The notes under the pieces were generated by a model. It saw only the letters and a program-made list of their open reading frames with translations. It did no database searches and was not told the origin of the DNA. A stretch of 53,860 nt of DNA, taken from the NCBI GenBank assembly GCA_025355325.1, contig JANXZX010000143.1:1-53860 (forward strand), given 5' to 3'. This DNA is from Geobacteraceae bacterium (GTDB taxonomy: Bacteria; Desulfobacterota; Desulfuromonadia; Geobacterales; Pseudopelobacteraceae). Numbering within the stretch: position 1 is the first letter of the stretch; each line of letters begins with the position of its first letter. Positions 40,121 to 48,828 of the stretch are shown piece after piece. A program made the position numbers and the translations under genes.

Positions 40121-40663
40121 ATGGCGTTACCATCTACAATATACCGTGTTGCTATACAGCTCTCCGATATCGACCGTGGCGTGTACGAATCGTTGCAGTC
40201 AACTGTTGCCCGTCATCCGTCGGAAACTGAAGAGCGCCTCGTGGCCAGGCTGCTGGCGTATGCTCTTTTCTACGAGCCGGAACTTACGTTTGCCAAGGGT
40301 GTTGGTGCCGGTGATGAACCGGATCTTTGGGTGAAGGGACCCGATGGGCGTGTGCTGCTGTGGGTCGAAGCAGGTTTGCCGGAAGCGGATCGCCTGATCA
40401 AGGCTGGTCGTCATGCCGAGCGGGTTGCTTTGGTGGCCTGTGGAAGGACACTTGTCCTTTGGGAACAGCAGCATCTGCCGAAGCTTGAAAGTGTCTCAAA
40501 CCTGACGATAGTGCGTTTCAATCAAGCTTTTATCAACAGTCTGGTGGCTACGTTGGATCGCTCCATAAACTGGTCTGTGACTATTACCGATGGAACCCTG
40601 TACATTAATGTTGGTGACGATACCTTTGAAACGCCGATTCAGGAACGTGCAGAATTTGGATAA
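40121..40663 (+). CDS. yaeQ: YaeQ-family protein
   Basis: A 180-residue protein of the YaeQ family (PD-(D/E)XK-like fold, biochemical role unclear). The start MALPSTIYRVAIQLSDIDRGVY and ARHPSETEERLVARLLAYAL are family hallmarks. The acidic Asp/Glu in DEPDLWVKG and WVEAG form the nuclease-like centre, but activity is not established. ATG 40121 is preferred over TTG 40103; AAGGA lies about 12 bases upstream. A single gene between the eroded GGDEF gene and pirin. Confidence 0.85.
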   Translation: MALPSTIYRVAIQLSDIDRGVYESLQSTVARHPSETEERLVARLLAYALFYEPELTFAKGVGAGDEPDLWVKGPDGRVLLWVEAGLPEADRLIKAGRHAERVALVACGRTLVLWEQQHLPKLESVSNLTIVRFNQAFINSLVATLDRSINWSVTITDGTLYINVGDDTFETPIQERAEFG

Positions 40664-40900
40664 TGCGCTATAATTCGAATGTAACATAATATATCCCTGA
40701 ATCCATGACGCCTTCATGCCTTCGCTTGCCCGAAAAGCCTTACGCCAGGGTTCCTTGATGCTTCGAAGCTGTCCGGCGAAGGACATCAGGTGTAGCCTTT
40801 ATGCACCATCAGCAGCGGCGGGCGGCTTCAGGCTTTCCGTGCACTTCGGCATTCCGGAGTCACGTATTCAGGATTTCGATATGAACGAAAGGAGCAGATC

Positions 40901-41803
40901 ATGACCACGCGCCGTATCGCCAAAATATTCAAGAGCCGTCCCACCGTTGAAGGAGCCGGTGTCCATCTGAAGCGTGCCTTCGGCTTTTCGCAGGTGCCGC
41001 AGTTCGACCCGTTCCTCATGCTGGATGATTTCCATACCTCAAATCCTGATGAATATCTGGCCGGATTCCCCTGGCATCCTCATCGGGGGATTGAGACCAT
41101 TACCTATGTGCTTGAAGGGGTGGTGGAACATGGCGACAGCATGGGTAACAAAGGAACCATCGGAGCGGGAGACGTGCAGTGGATGACCGCCGGCAGCGGC
41201 ATTATCCATCAGGAGATGCCGCAACTGAGCCCCACCGGCACGATGTGGGGGTTCCAATTCTGGGCGAACCTGCCGGCAGCCCAGAAAATGATGGCGCCCC
41301 GTTATCGTGACGTCAAGGCGGCCGACATTCCTGAAGTTGTTTTAGACAACGGCGTTGCCGTTAAGGTTATTGCCGGTGAAGTCGGAGGGGTCAATGGACC
41401 GGTGGGGGATATTGTCATTGAACCGGAAATGCTTGATATCACTGTGCCGGCGGGGACAGTGTTTACTCATCCGCTGTCGCTGGGACATACCGCCTTTGCA
41501 TACATTCTGACAGGGGAGGGGTACTTTGATGATCAGCGGGATGCCTATGCCTATGAGATGGTTGGACATGGCTGGTCGGATACCGAGCGGCGCTGCATCT
41601 GCGGGGCCGAAACCGTGGTGCTGTTCGAGCATGCCGGTTCTGCCGTTCAGGTGACGACGATGGACAAACCGGTGCGCTTCCTGTTTGTTTCCGGAAAGCC
41701 GCTTGGTGAACCGGTTGCCTGGTACGGCCCGATAGTGATGAATACTCAAGAGGAACTGAAAGTTGCATTTGAGGAGTATCAGAAAGGCACGTTTGTTAAG
41801 TAG
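40901..41803 (+). CDS. pirin-family bicupin protein
   Basis: A 300-residue two-domain cupin. The metal site is intact in the N-terminal domain: His59, His61, His103 and Glu105 (WHPHRGIETITYVLEG, then GSGIIHQEMP). The C-terminal domain (about 185-290) lacks metal ligands, as usual. Bacterial pirins have quercetinase or redox-regulatory roles; which applies here is unknown. GAAAGGAG lies upstream. The 236-bp gap before it holds no recognisable gene. Confidence 0.92.
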   Translation: MTTRRIAKIFKSRPTVEGAGVHLKRAFGFSQVPQFDPFLMLDDFHTSNPDEYLAGFPWHPHRGIETITYVLEGVVEHGDSMGNKGTIGAGDVQWMTAGSGIIHQEMPQLSPTGTMWGFQFWANLPAAQKMMAPRYRDVKAADIPEVVLDNGVAVKVIAGEVGGVNGPVGDIVIEPEMLDITVPAGTVFTHPLSLGHTAFAYILTGEGYFDDQRDAYAYEMVGHGWSDTERRCICGAETVVLFEHAGSAVQVTTMDKPVRFLFVSGKPLGEPVAWYGPIVMNTQEELKVAFEEYQKGTFVK

Positions 41804-41867
41804 GAAGCAATTGACATTACAGAAAAATTCTTACAATATTACTAAAAGTAAGGAATGGAGGTGTCCA

Positions 41868-42086
41868 ATGTTGGCGACTATTACGTCCAAAGGCCAGACA
41901 ACAATACCAAAGGAAATCCGTGACTGTCTTGGTTTACATGCAAAAGACCAAATCCAGTTCACTTTGTTGCCAGATCAGACAGTTCTCTTGCGGGTCAAGA
42001 AAAGAAGCATGAGCGAACTTTATGGTATGCTTCATGATGAGAATAGAGAAGCCATTCCTGTCGAGAAGATGAAGGCCTGGCGCTGA
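41868..42086 (+). CDS. vapB: VapB-type AbrB-fold antitoxin
   Basis: A 72-residue antitoxin with the swapped-hairpin AbrB/SpoVT fold at residues 1-48 (TITSKGQTTIPKEIRDCLGL) and a C-terminal toxin-neutralising tail (ELYGMLHDENREAIPVEKMK). The ATG follows GGAGG; longer upstream frames are not needed. A promoter candidate lies ahead (TTGACA 41811-41816, TACAAT 41832-41837, 15-base spacing). Its stop codon overlaps the VapC start. It is expected to repress its own promoter. Confidence 0.9.
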   Translation: MLATITSKGQTTIPKEIRDCLGLHAKDQIQFTLLPDQTVLLRVKKRSMSELYGMLHDENREAIPVEKMKAWR

Positions 42087-42499
42087 TGTACGGACTTGAT
42101 ACAAACGTTCTGGTCAGATTTCTCCTGCGCGACGACATTATACAAGCGGAGCAGGCGAGGGCAGCCATTGATTGGGCTGTTAAAAATGGGACAACTGTAA
42201 TTGTAAGCCTGCTCACCATACTGGAAACTGAATGGGTATTACGCTCTTGCGCGAAGCTGGAAAAAAATAAAATTGTAACTGTATTCAGAATGCTGTTGGA
42301 AGTCAGAGAATTGCAGATTGAGCAGGAAGAAGTTTTGGAGGAGGCTCTGTATTTGTACGAAAACAGCAAGGCTGACTTTGCTGACTGCTTGCTATCGGCC
42401 CGATATTCGAGGCTTGGGTGTTCAGCAATGCTTACCTTTGATCAGAAAGCCTCTCAGTTGGCGGGAAACAAACTGTTACCGCTTGACATTGTCGGTTGA
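42086..42499 (+). CDS. vapC: VapC-type PIN-domain toxin ribonuclease
   Basis: A 137-residue PIN endoribonuclease. The acidic active site is visible: Asp5 (LDTNVLVRF), Glu47/Glu49 (ILETEWVL), Asp97 and Asp100 (DFADCLL), and Asp119 (TFDQK). VapC toxins cut tRNA or rRNA and are held inactive by VapB. The start overlaps the vapB stop by one base (TGATG), the standard coupling for this module. Confidence 0.93.
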   Translation: MYGLDTNVLVRFLLRDDIIQAEQARAAIDWAVKNGTTVIVSLLTILETEWVLRSCAKLEKNKIVTVFRMLLEVRELQIEQEEVLEEALYLYENSKADFADCLLSARYSRLGCSAMLTFDQKASQLAGNKLLPLDIVG

Positions 42500-42572
42500 A
42501 ATATCGAGCTTCTAACCCCATTCCTCTCCTGACTCCCCCTTAAAGGTGGAAAAATAACAAACTTCCTTATTG

Positions 42573-43751
42573 TTACGGAGAATTCTGGATGTTCTGTTGA
42601 ACCGGCAGTGCTACAACGAATGTGGTGCCGTGCCCCGGTTCGCTCTCAACTTTAATATCACCGCCATGATCCTTGACGATTCCGTATGATACCGCCAGTC
42701 CCAGGCCGGTTCCTCCCGTCTTGGTGGTGAAAAACGGGGTGAACAGTTTTTCCTGCACGTCTTTGGTTATGCCGATACCACTGTCGCCAATCGTGACCGA
42801 GCAATAACCCTCCGTTTGCCCCACCTCCGTTGAAACTGTCAAAGTCCCACCATACTCCATAGCCTGCAGGCCGTTGAGGATCAAATTGGTAAACACCTGG
42901 CGAAGCTGATCTTCGTCGCCTTCAATGGTGTCCCTGACGGTACTGTATTTCCGTTCGATACGGAACGTTTCCAGCGGAATCTGATGGCCGATCTGGTCAA
43001 AAATATCGTCAAGAAGATCTTCAATGTTGAGGGGGCGGACGACCTTCTTCTTGGTCCTGGCAAATGTCAGCAGATTGGAGACAATCCGCTCCACCCGACC
43101 GACCTGCCGGATAATGGTTGCCACTTCCGATTGGCCCGATTCATCAAGATGTGCCGACATTTCCAGCAGTTCGGCGTTGCCCCGGATAATGGCCAGCGGG
43201 TTGTTGATCTCGTGGGCTACCCCTGATGCCAGAATGCCGATGCCGACGAGCCGTTCGGCGCGGGCAAGCTCCTGCTGGGCTACCAGCAGCCATTGGTTTT
43301 TCTCATCAAGTTGCGCGGTACGCTCTGCAACTTTCTCCTCCAGGGTCCGGTTAAGCTGCAGAATTTCATTTTCCCGTTCAATAAGGCGATGCTTCATGAT
43401 GTTGAATTCTTCGGCCATGACGGAAATCTCGTCGTGTCCGCCGACGACGATGTCCGGGATATGCTCGCCAAGGGCAAGCAGGCGGGCTCCCTCCTCAACC
43501 GCCTTGATCGGGCGGGCCAGACTCGAACCGAGCCATGCCGAAAGGGAAACGCCGATTATCGTGACAAACAGGAGAATAGCCGAAAAGATGATGTGAATCC
43601 GGGAGCGCATATCGAAAAGGTATATTTCGGGCAAGCCCAGATAGAGCGTTGAGGCGCCGATCACCCAGATAAGGACTACGGCGGTTACCAGCGGCGTCAG
43701 CGTCGCCAGCGTCAGTTTGAGGCGGATGGAATAGCGCAGGTACGGTCTCAC
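42573..43751 (-). CDS. membrane sensor histidine kinase beside Hyb hydrogenase
   Basis: A 392-residue kinase. Two transmembrane helices (about 15-35 and 52-75) enclose only ~15 periplasmic residues, so it senses the membrane, cytosol or a partner rather than a large periplasmic ligand. A HAMP domain (about 75-130) and coiled coil lead to the HisKA box GVAHEINNPLA with His180. HATPase motifs (NLILNGLQAM, GDSGIGI, GTGLGLAVSYG) follow. It overlaps the sigma-54 activator stop in an ATGA. Together they probably control the divergent hyb operon. Confidence 0.93.
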   Translation of the reverse strand: MRPYLRYSIRLKLTLATLTPLVTAVVLIWVIGASTLYLGLPEIYLFDMRSRIHIIFSAILLFVTIIGVSLSAWLGSSLARPIKAVEEGARLLALGEHIPDIVVGGHDEISVMAEEFNIMKHRLIERENEILQLNRTLEEKVAERTAQLDEKNQWLLVAQQELARAERLVGIGILASGVAHEINNPLAIIRGNAELLEMSAHLDESGQSEVATIIRQVGRVERIVSNLLTFARTKKKVVRPLNIEDLLDDIFDQIGHQIPLETFRIERKYSTVRDTIEGDEDQLRQVFTNLILNGLQAMEYGGTLTVSTEVGQTEGYCSVTIGDSGIGITKDVQEKLFTPFFTTKTGGTGLGLAVSYGIVKDHGGDIKVESEPGHGTTFVVALPVQQNIQNSP

Positions 43752-45118
43752 GCGGGATCCTTGTCCGTTAGACGATACTCGGCGATCTTGCGGTCAAGCG
43801 TTTTGCGTGAAATGCCCAGAATTGCAGCGGCGCGGCTTTTGTGATAGCCGGTTTCCTTCAGAATCGACGTGATGTGCTGCCGTTCAATATCATCAAGGGG
43901 AATCATCTGGGGTGCTCCTGTTGCGGCGATGAGTGCTTCTTTGCGGGCGCCGAGCGGCAGCAGATCGATGGTAATCATACCGCTCCGGGCCAGGATAACG
44001 GCCCGTTCCATGACATTTTCCAGCTCGCGCACATTTCCCGGCCAATCGTACTGCAGCATTGCCAGCATTGCGTCGTCGCTGATGTCGAGGACACTTTTTT
44101 TCATGCGCCGGGTTGAGGCTTTCAGGAAATGGCGGGCGAGCGGTTCGATGTCGTCACGCCGATCCCGTAGCGGGGGCAGGTTTATGGATATAACATTCAG
44201 GCGGTAGTACAGATCCTCCCGGAAGCGTCCTTCCCTGACTTCGGTCATCAAATCCTTGTTCGTGGCGGCCACGAAACGCACATCCACCTTGCGGGAGCGG
44301 GTTGAGCCAAGTACGATGAAATCTTTTTCCTGAGTAACCCGCAGCAGTTTTGCTTGCACCGCCGGACTGACGTCACCGATTTCGTCGAGAAACAACGTGC
44401 CGCCGTCCGCCTCCTCCAGCAAGCCCTTCTGATTCATAACCGCACCGGTAAAAGCGCCGCGCACATGCCCGAACAGCTGGCTTTCCAACAGTGTATCAGA
44501 CAGCACGGCGCAGTTGAGCGACACAAACGGCTTGTCCCGGCGCGGGCTGTTGCGGTGAAGGGCGCTGGCAATCAGCTCCTTACCGGTTCCGGATTCACCC
44601 ATGACCAGAATATTGGCGTCGCTTTCGGCAACCTGGAGCGTCAGGTCGTACACTTCGCGAAACGTCTGGCTGCGGAATATTATGTCGTCCGAAGTACCGC
44701 TGCTGCGCTGCAGGCCTTCTCTCAGTTCGCGGTTTTCCCGGGCCAGTCGGCGATGATCAAGCAGTCGTTCGAGCATCCCAAGCAGTTTCTCCTTGGGAAA
44801 TGGTTTGGTAATGTAATCGTACGCCCCTTGCTTGATCGCGTTGATCGCGTCGTCAATCGTGCCGTGGGCGGTCATGATCACTACCGGTATCTCCGGCCAG
44901 CGTTTACACAGCTGGTCAAGCATCTGCAGGCCATCCAGGTCCGGCATGCGCACGTCCTGAAGGATTACATCACAGGGTGTCCCGCCTCCACTTCCCAGCC
45001 GCACCAACAGATCCGTTCCGCGCGGAAACGTCTCCACCTTATAGCCGCTGGCTTGCAGCAGCTTATCCAGATAACGCAGGATTTCCGTTTCATCATCACA
45101 AATGAATATGGTCGGCAT
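43748..45118 (-). CDS. NtrC-type sigma-54-dependent response regulator
   Basis: A 456-residue activator. Receiver domain 1-115 has acceptor Asp55 (LQDVRMPD). The AAA+ domain (about 145-375) has Walker A GESGTGKE (174-181) and the sigma-54-contacting GAFTGA (221-226). The C-terminal Fis-type helix-turn-helix (about 415-450) ends in YHKSRAAAILGISRKTLDRK. It is first in a minus-strand pair with the sensor kinase. The sigma-54 promoter of hybS, 167 bases from its start on the other side, is the obvious target. Confidence 0.95.
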   Translation of the reverse strand: MPTIFICDDETEILRYLDKLLQASGYKVETFPRGTDLLVRLGSGGGTPCDVILQDVRMPDLDGLQMLDQLCKRWPEIPVVIMTAHGTIDDAINAIKQGAYDYITKPFPKEKLLGMLERLLDHRRLARENRELREGLQRSSGTSDDIIFRSQTFREVYDLTLQVAESDANILVMGESGTGKELIASALHRNSPRRDKPFVSLNCAVLSDTLLESQLFGHVRGAFTGAVMNQKGLLEEADGGTLFLDEIGDVSPAVQAKLLRVTQEKDFIVLGSTRSRKVDVRFVAATNKDLMTEVREGRFREDLYYRLNVISINLPPLRDRRDDIEPLARHFLKASTRRMKKSVLDISDDAMLAMLQYDWPGNVRELENVMERAVILARSGMITIDLLPLGARKEALIAATGAPQMIPLDDIERQHITSILKETGYHKSRAAAILGISRKTLDRKIAEYRLTDKDPA

Positions 45119-45284
45119 TCGGTATGGTTCCTTCCGGATTTGTATAACAAGTTAGACAAAATGATACATGCCCGGACAAAAAGAAGCAATTGTTGTTTTG
45201 ATATGCCGTTTACATCATTTTGCAAGTAAAGCATAACTCACCGTAATTACATAATATTTAGTGAATACATCCTACGTTCTGCGT

Positions 45285-45301
45285 TTGGCACGGCTGTTGC
45301 C
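45285..45301 (+). promoter_or_regulatory. sigma-54 promoter of the hyb operon
   Basis: TTGGCACGGCTGTTGCC matches the -24/-12 consensus at every conserved base, with GG at 45287-45288 and GC at 45299-45300 separated by ten bases. Transcription would start near 45312, about 33 bases before the hybS ATG. A sigma-54 activator gene is divergent on the other side. Confidence 0.93.
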
Positions 45302-45345
45302 GTATACGGTCGGTTTGCTTAACTATGTAAAGAGCGGAGGATGGA

Positions 45346-46458
45346 ATGGGTAAAGAAAGTATGTTCCCCACAGTGACACGTCGGGATTTCATGAAAACGT
45401 GCATTACTGTCTCGGCCATGTTGGGCCTGCCCATGAGTATGGTCAGCAAAGTTGCTGCCGCAGCACAAAAGGGTGATAACCGGCCTGCGGTTATCTGGCT
45501 CCATTTTCAGGAGTGTACCGGCTGCTCGGAATCGCTGCTGCGGTCGTCGCACCCGGCGGTGGCAAATCTGATCCTTGACATGATTTCTCTCGATTATCAT
45601 GAAACGCTCATGGCCGGCTCCGGACATCAGGCCGAAAAATCGCTGCACGATTCAATGGTGGCCAACAAGGGAAAATATATCCTGGTGGTGGAAGGAGGCA
45701 TTCCAACCAAGGATCACGGCATCTATTGCAAGGTCGGCGGCAAGACCGCGCTGGAATCTCTGCGCAAAGCTGCCGAGGGTGCTGCCGCGATCATTGCCAT
45801 CGGCACCTGTGCCAGCTACGGCGGGATTCAGTCGGTGGGCCCCAATCCAACCGGTGCGGTTGGTGTGCGGGACATCATCAAGGATAAACCAATCATCAAC
45901 ATCCCCGGCTGCCCCCCCAATCCGTACAACTTCCTGTCTACCGTGCTCCATTATGTGACGTTTGCCAAGCTGCCCGAACTGGATCAGCTGGGTCGTCCCA
46001 AGTTTGCCTATGGGCGCAAGATCCACGAACACTGCGAGCGCCGCGCTCATTTTGATGCCGGCCGTTTTGCCAAGGCGTATGGCGATCCGACCCACGCTGA
46101 AGGCTATTGTCTCTACAAGCTGGGCTGCAAAGGGCCGGCAACCTATGCCAACTGCTCGGTAATCCGCTTCAACGACGGCGTTGCCTGGCCGGTCGGAATC
46201 GGCCATCCCTGCATCGGCTGCACCGAACCGGACCTGCTCTTTAAAACCGCCATTGCCGATAAGGTCCAGATCCATGAGCCGACGCCGTTTGACAGCTACG
46301 CGCCGGTTGATCTCAAGAACAAGGGCAAAGGACCTGATCCATTGACCACCGGAATTATCGGTCTGGCCGCCGGTGCGGCAATCGGTGCCGGTGTGATGAT
46401 GGCGAAAAAGCTCCCGGACGGGCCCGACAAGGGGGATGACCATGGCAAAACCGAGTAG
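45346..46458 (+). CDS. hybS: periplasm-facing [NiFe] hydrogenase small subunit
   Basis: A 370-residue small subunit of the membrane-bound Hyb uptake hydrogenase. A twin-arginine signal (TRRDFMK, Arg12-Arg13) exports the folded dimer. The proximal cluster motif ECTGCSES has Cys57 and Cys60; further ligands lie in IGTCASYGG, PGCPPNPY and the C-terminal GHPCIGCTEPD. A C-terminal hydrophobic helix (TTGIIGLAAGAAIGAGVMM, about 336-354) anchors it in the membrane. AGCGGAGG lies upstream. Its end overlaps the start of hybA. Symbols follow Geobacter usage (hybS, A, B, L, P). Confidence 0.95.
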   Translation: MGKESMFPTVTRRDFMKTCITVSAMLGLPMSMVSKVAAAAQKGDNRPAVIWLHFQECTGCSESLLRSSHPAVANLILDMISLDYHETLMAGSGHQAEKSLHDSMVANKGKYILVVEGGIPTKDHGIYCKVGGKTALESLRKAAEGAAAIIAIGTCASYGGIQSVGPNPTGAVGVRDIIKDKPIINIPGCPPNPYNFLSTVLHYVTFAKLPELDQLGRPKFAYGRKIHEHCERRAHFDAGRFAKAYGDPTHAEGYCLYKLGCKGPATYANCSVIRFNDGVAWPVGIGHPCIGCTEPDLLFKTAIADKVQIHEPTPFDSYAPVDLKNKGKGPDPLTTGIIGLAAGAAIGAGVMMAKKLPDGPDKGDDHGKTE

Positions 46459-47380
46459 GCGTCAGTTTCTCAAGCTTATGGGTGCAACCGGCGCAGCCCT
46501 GATGGTAGGGCGGGGCGGGGCATCGGCTTCCGAGGTGCATCAAGTCAATAACGAAACCATCGGTATGCTCTATGACGCCACCAAATGCGTCGGCTGCAAG
46601 GCCTGCATGTCTGCCTGCAAGCGGGTCAACAGCGATTACGGCAGCCTCTCGTATGAACAGGCAAAATTCGACAAGGATGGACTCTGGGATGCTCCCGAAG
46701 ATCTGTCCGGCAGCACCCGTACCCTGATCAAGCTCTTCAAGGAATCTGAAAAAAAGTGGTCGTATGTAAAATATTCCTGCATGCATTGCCAGAAACCATC
46801 GTGCGTTTCGGTCTGCCCGGTCAGCGCCATGACCCGCGATCCGCTGACCGGTACGGTGGACTACAACAAGAATGCCTGCATCGGCTGCCGCTACTGCCAG
46901 ATCGCATGCGCCTTCAATATCCCCAAATTTCAGTGGGAAAAAGCGCTCCCCCAGATCGTCAAGTGCGACCTGTGCAAAAACACCAATCTGGTAAAAAAGG
47001 GCATCACGGCCTGTGCCGAAACATGTCCGACCGGAGCGATTCTGTTCGGCAAGCGGAAGGATCTGCTGGCGGAGGCGAAGAAGCGTCTGGCGGAGAATCC
47101 GGGTACGTATCAGGATCACATCTACGGCGAAAAAGAGGTGGGCGGCGCCAACCATCTGTATCTGTCAGGTATGGAGTTCAGTAAACTCGGGCTCCCGGTT
47201 CTGAAGGATGAAGCTCCGGCCGAATTTTCCGAGAAGATCCAGCACACGATCTACAAAGGTTTTATTGCTCCGGTGGCGCTTTACAGCACTCTCTGTTTCG
47301 TGGCGCTCAAGAATATGAAGGGGCACAGCGAGGCGGACAAGAAACATGGTGAACAGTCTGATCACGGGGAGAAACAGTAA
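46442..47380 (+). CDS. hybA: hydrogenase Fe-S electron-transfer subunit HybA
   Basis: A 312-residue Tat-exported ferredoxin-type subunit (SRRQFLK signal). Four cysteine clusters are visible: CVGCKACMSACK, CMHCQKPSCVSVCP, CIGCRYCQIAC and CDLCKNTNLVKKGITAC...CP. A C-terminal hydrophobic helix (about 275-292, GFIAPVALYSTLCFVAL) anchors it. I use ATG 46442 since GGGGG at 46431-46435 is too close to the ATG at 46436. It passes electrons from the small subunit to HybB. The stop overlaps the hybB start by one base. Confidence 0.93.
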   Translation: MAKPSRRQFLKLMGATGAALMVGRGGASASEVHQVNNETIGMLYDATKCVGCKACMSACKRVNSDYGSLSYEQAKFDKDGLWDAPEDLSGSTRTLIKLFKESEKKWSYVKYSCMHCQKPSCVSVCPVSAMTRDPLTGTVDYNKNACIGCRYCQIACAFNIPKFQWEKALPQIVKCDLCKNTNLVKKGITACAETCPTGAILFGKRKDLLAEAKKRLAENPGTYQDHIYGEKEVGGANHLYLSGMEFSKLGLPVLKDEAPAEFSEKIQHTIYKGFIAPVALYSTLCFVALKNMKGHSEADKKHGEQSDHGEKQ

Positions 47381-48669
47381 TGGGCCATGACGAATATCAA
47401 ACACATGACGCGAAGATACTTACCCCTTCATTTATTGTGCTGCTGACGTTGACTCTGATCGGATTCGCCCTGATTGCGGTACGTTTCATCAAGGGGATTG
47501 GTGCAGTGACAAACATGAGCGACGGCTATCCCTGGGGAATCTGGATCACCTACGACGTGGCGACCGGCACGGCCATCGCCTGCGGCGGCTATGCAATGGC
47601 GATTCTGATCTACATCAGAAACCGCATGCACTACCATCCGATGATCCGCTCCGCCGTGCTGACCAGTATGTTCGGTTACGGACTTGCCGGTTTTTCGGTT
47701 ATGGTGGACGTGGGTCGTCCCTGGAATGCTTATAACTTCTTCATCCCGTCAAAATGGCAGGCCAACTCGGCCATGTTCGAGGTCGCTCTGTGTGTTATGG
47801 CCTATACGACGGTGCTGCTGCTGGAGTTTCTGCCGGCAGTGCTGACAACACTGGAAAAGACGGAATGGAAAACGCTCCAGTTTTTCATGGAACGGCTGCA
47901 CCACTACACCGGCATTAACCGTCCGGAGCGTATGGAAGAGCGACTGGAAGCGGTCAAAGATCTGGCCGCCTGGCTGAAGCCGCGCCTGGACAAGGTACTT
48001 ATTTTTATCATCGTTCTCGGTATCACGCTGCCGACCATGCACCAGTCATCGCTCGGCTCACTGCTGCTGATCGCATCCACAAAACTGCACCCGCTCTGGC
48101 ATACCGGCTTTCTGCCGCTGCTGTTCCTGATCAACTGCATGTTCATCGGGTACTCCATCGCAATTCTCGAATCAGTCATATCCTGTTACGCCTTCAAGCG
48201 GCCGTACGAAACGAAAGAATTGTCCGGCATGGCCAGAATCATCCCGCTACTGACGGTCATCTGGCTCTGCGTAGTTATTGGTGATCTGGCGTGGCGAGGG
48301 CAGCTACGTACCGCTCTGTCATTCGATTTCTATTCCTGCTTTTTCCTGCTGGAATTTTGCCTGGTTGCCGGCGGCTCACTGCTGATGTTCAGCGGTAAAA
48401 AGCGCGAATCGATCCGCTGGCTGTTCGCTTCTGCGGCGCTGATCGTGCTGGGCGGCGCACTGTACCGTTTCAATGTGTACCTGATCGGCTTCAACCCCGG
48501 CAAAGGGTGGCATTATTTCCCGGCGTTGGCGGAACTTATGATCACGGTCGGCATCGTCGCCTTCGAGATTCTCGGCTATCAGGTGCTCGTCAAGATCCTG
48601 CCGGTTCTGCCGAAACTGCATACGCGTCAGCAGACTGATGTGGCGCATGGTTTGGCGGAGAAGGCGTAA
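47380..48669 (+). CDS. hybB: hydrogenase membrane subunit HybB (NrfD family)
   Basis: A 429-residue polytopic membrane protein, about ten helices, of the NrfD/HybB family. It delivers electrons from H2 oxidation to menaquinone, or the reverse. Conserved loop features include GDGYPWGIWITYDVATG near the second helix. The one-base overlap with hybA (TAATG) indicates coupling. A 160-bp gap carrying a long inverted repeat then separates it from hybL. Confidence 0.93.
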   Translation: MGHDEYQTHDAKILTPSFIVLLTLTLIGFALIAVRFIKGIGAVTNMSDGYPWGIWITYDVATGTAIACGGYAMAILIYIRNRMHYHPMIRSAVLTSMFGYGLAGFSVMVDVGRPWNAYNFFIPSKWQANSAMFEVALCVMAYTTVLLLEFLPAVLTTLEKTEWKTLQFFMERLHHYTGINRPERMEERLEAVKDLAAWLKPRLDKVLIFIIVLGITLPTMHQSSLGSLLLIASTKLHPLWHTGFLPLLFLINCMFIGYSIAILESVISCYAFKRPYETKELSGMARIIPLLTVIWLCVVIGDLAWRGQLRTALSFDFYSCFFLLEFCLVAGGSLLMFSGKKRESIRWLFASAALIVLGGALYRFNVYLIGFNPGKGWHYFPALAELMITVGIVAFEILGYQVLVKILPVLPKLHTRQQTDVAHGLAEKA

Positions 48670-48683
48670 CGTAAGTCAAAGGC

Positions 48684-48789
48684 AATAGAACGCGGAAGAA
48701 CCGGATTGAGCGGATCAAATCTGATAGTTCAAAGTAAAACCCGATTAATCCGCCGTTATCCGTTCAATCCGCCTTTTCCGCGTTCTATT
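48684..48789. repeat. 106-bp MITE-like inverted repeat between hybB and hybL
   Basis: Two 32-base arms (48684-48715 and 48758-48789) match in 28 of 32 positions; the outer 14 bases (AATAGAACGCGGAA) are perfect. The 42-base centre is not paired. The structure is like a small non-autonomous element or a dispersed intergenic palindrome. It lies inside the hyb operon. Confidence 0.75.
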
Positions 48790-48828
48790 AAACGTATTTA
48801 GATTTAAAAATTTTTTGGAGGTAACATA

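Noticed and set aside
44354-45229. 291-codon plus-strand frame opposite the sigma-54 activator
   Set aside because: Antisense of a complete NtrC-type protein; no recognisable domain.
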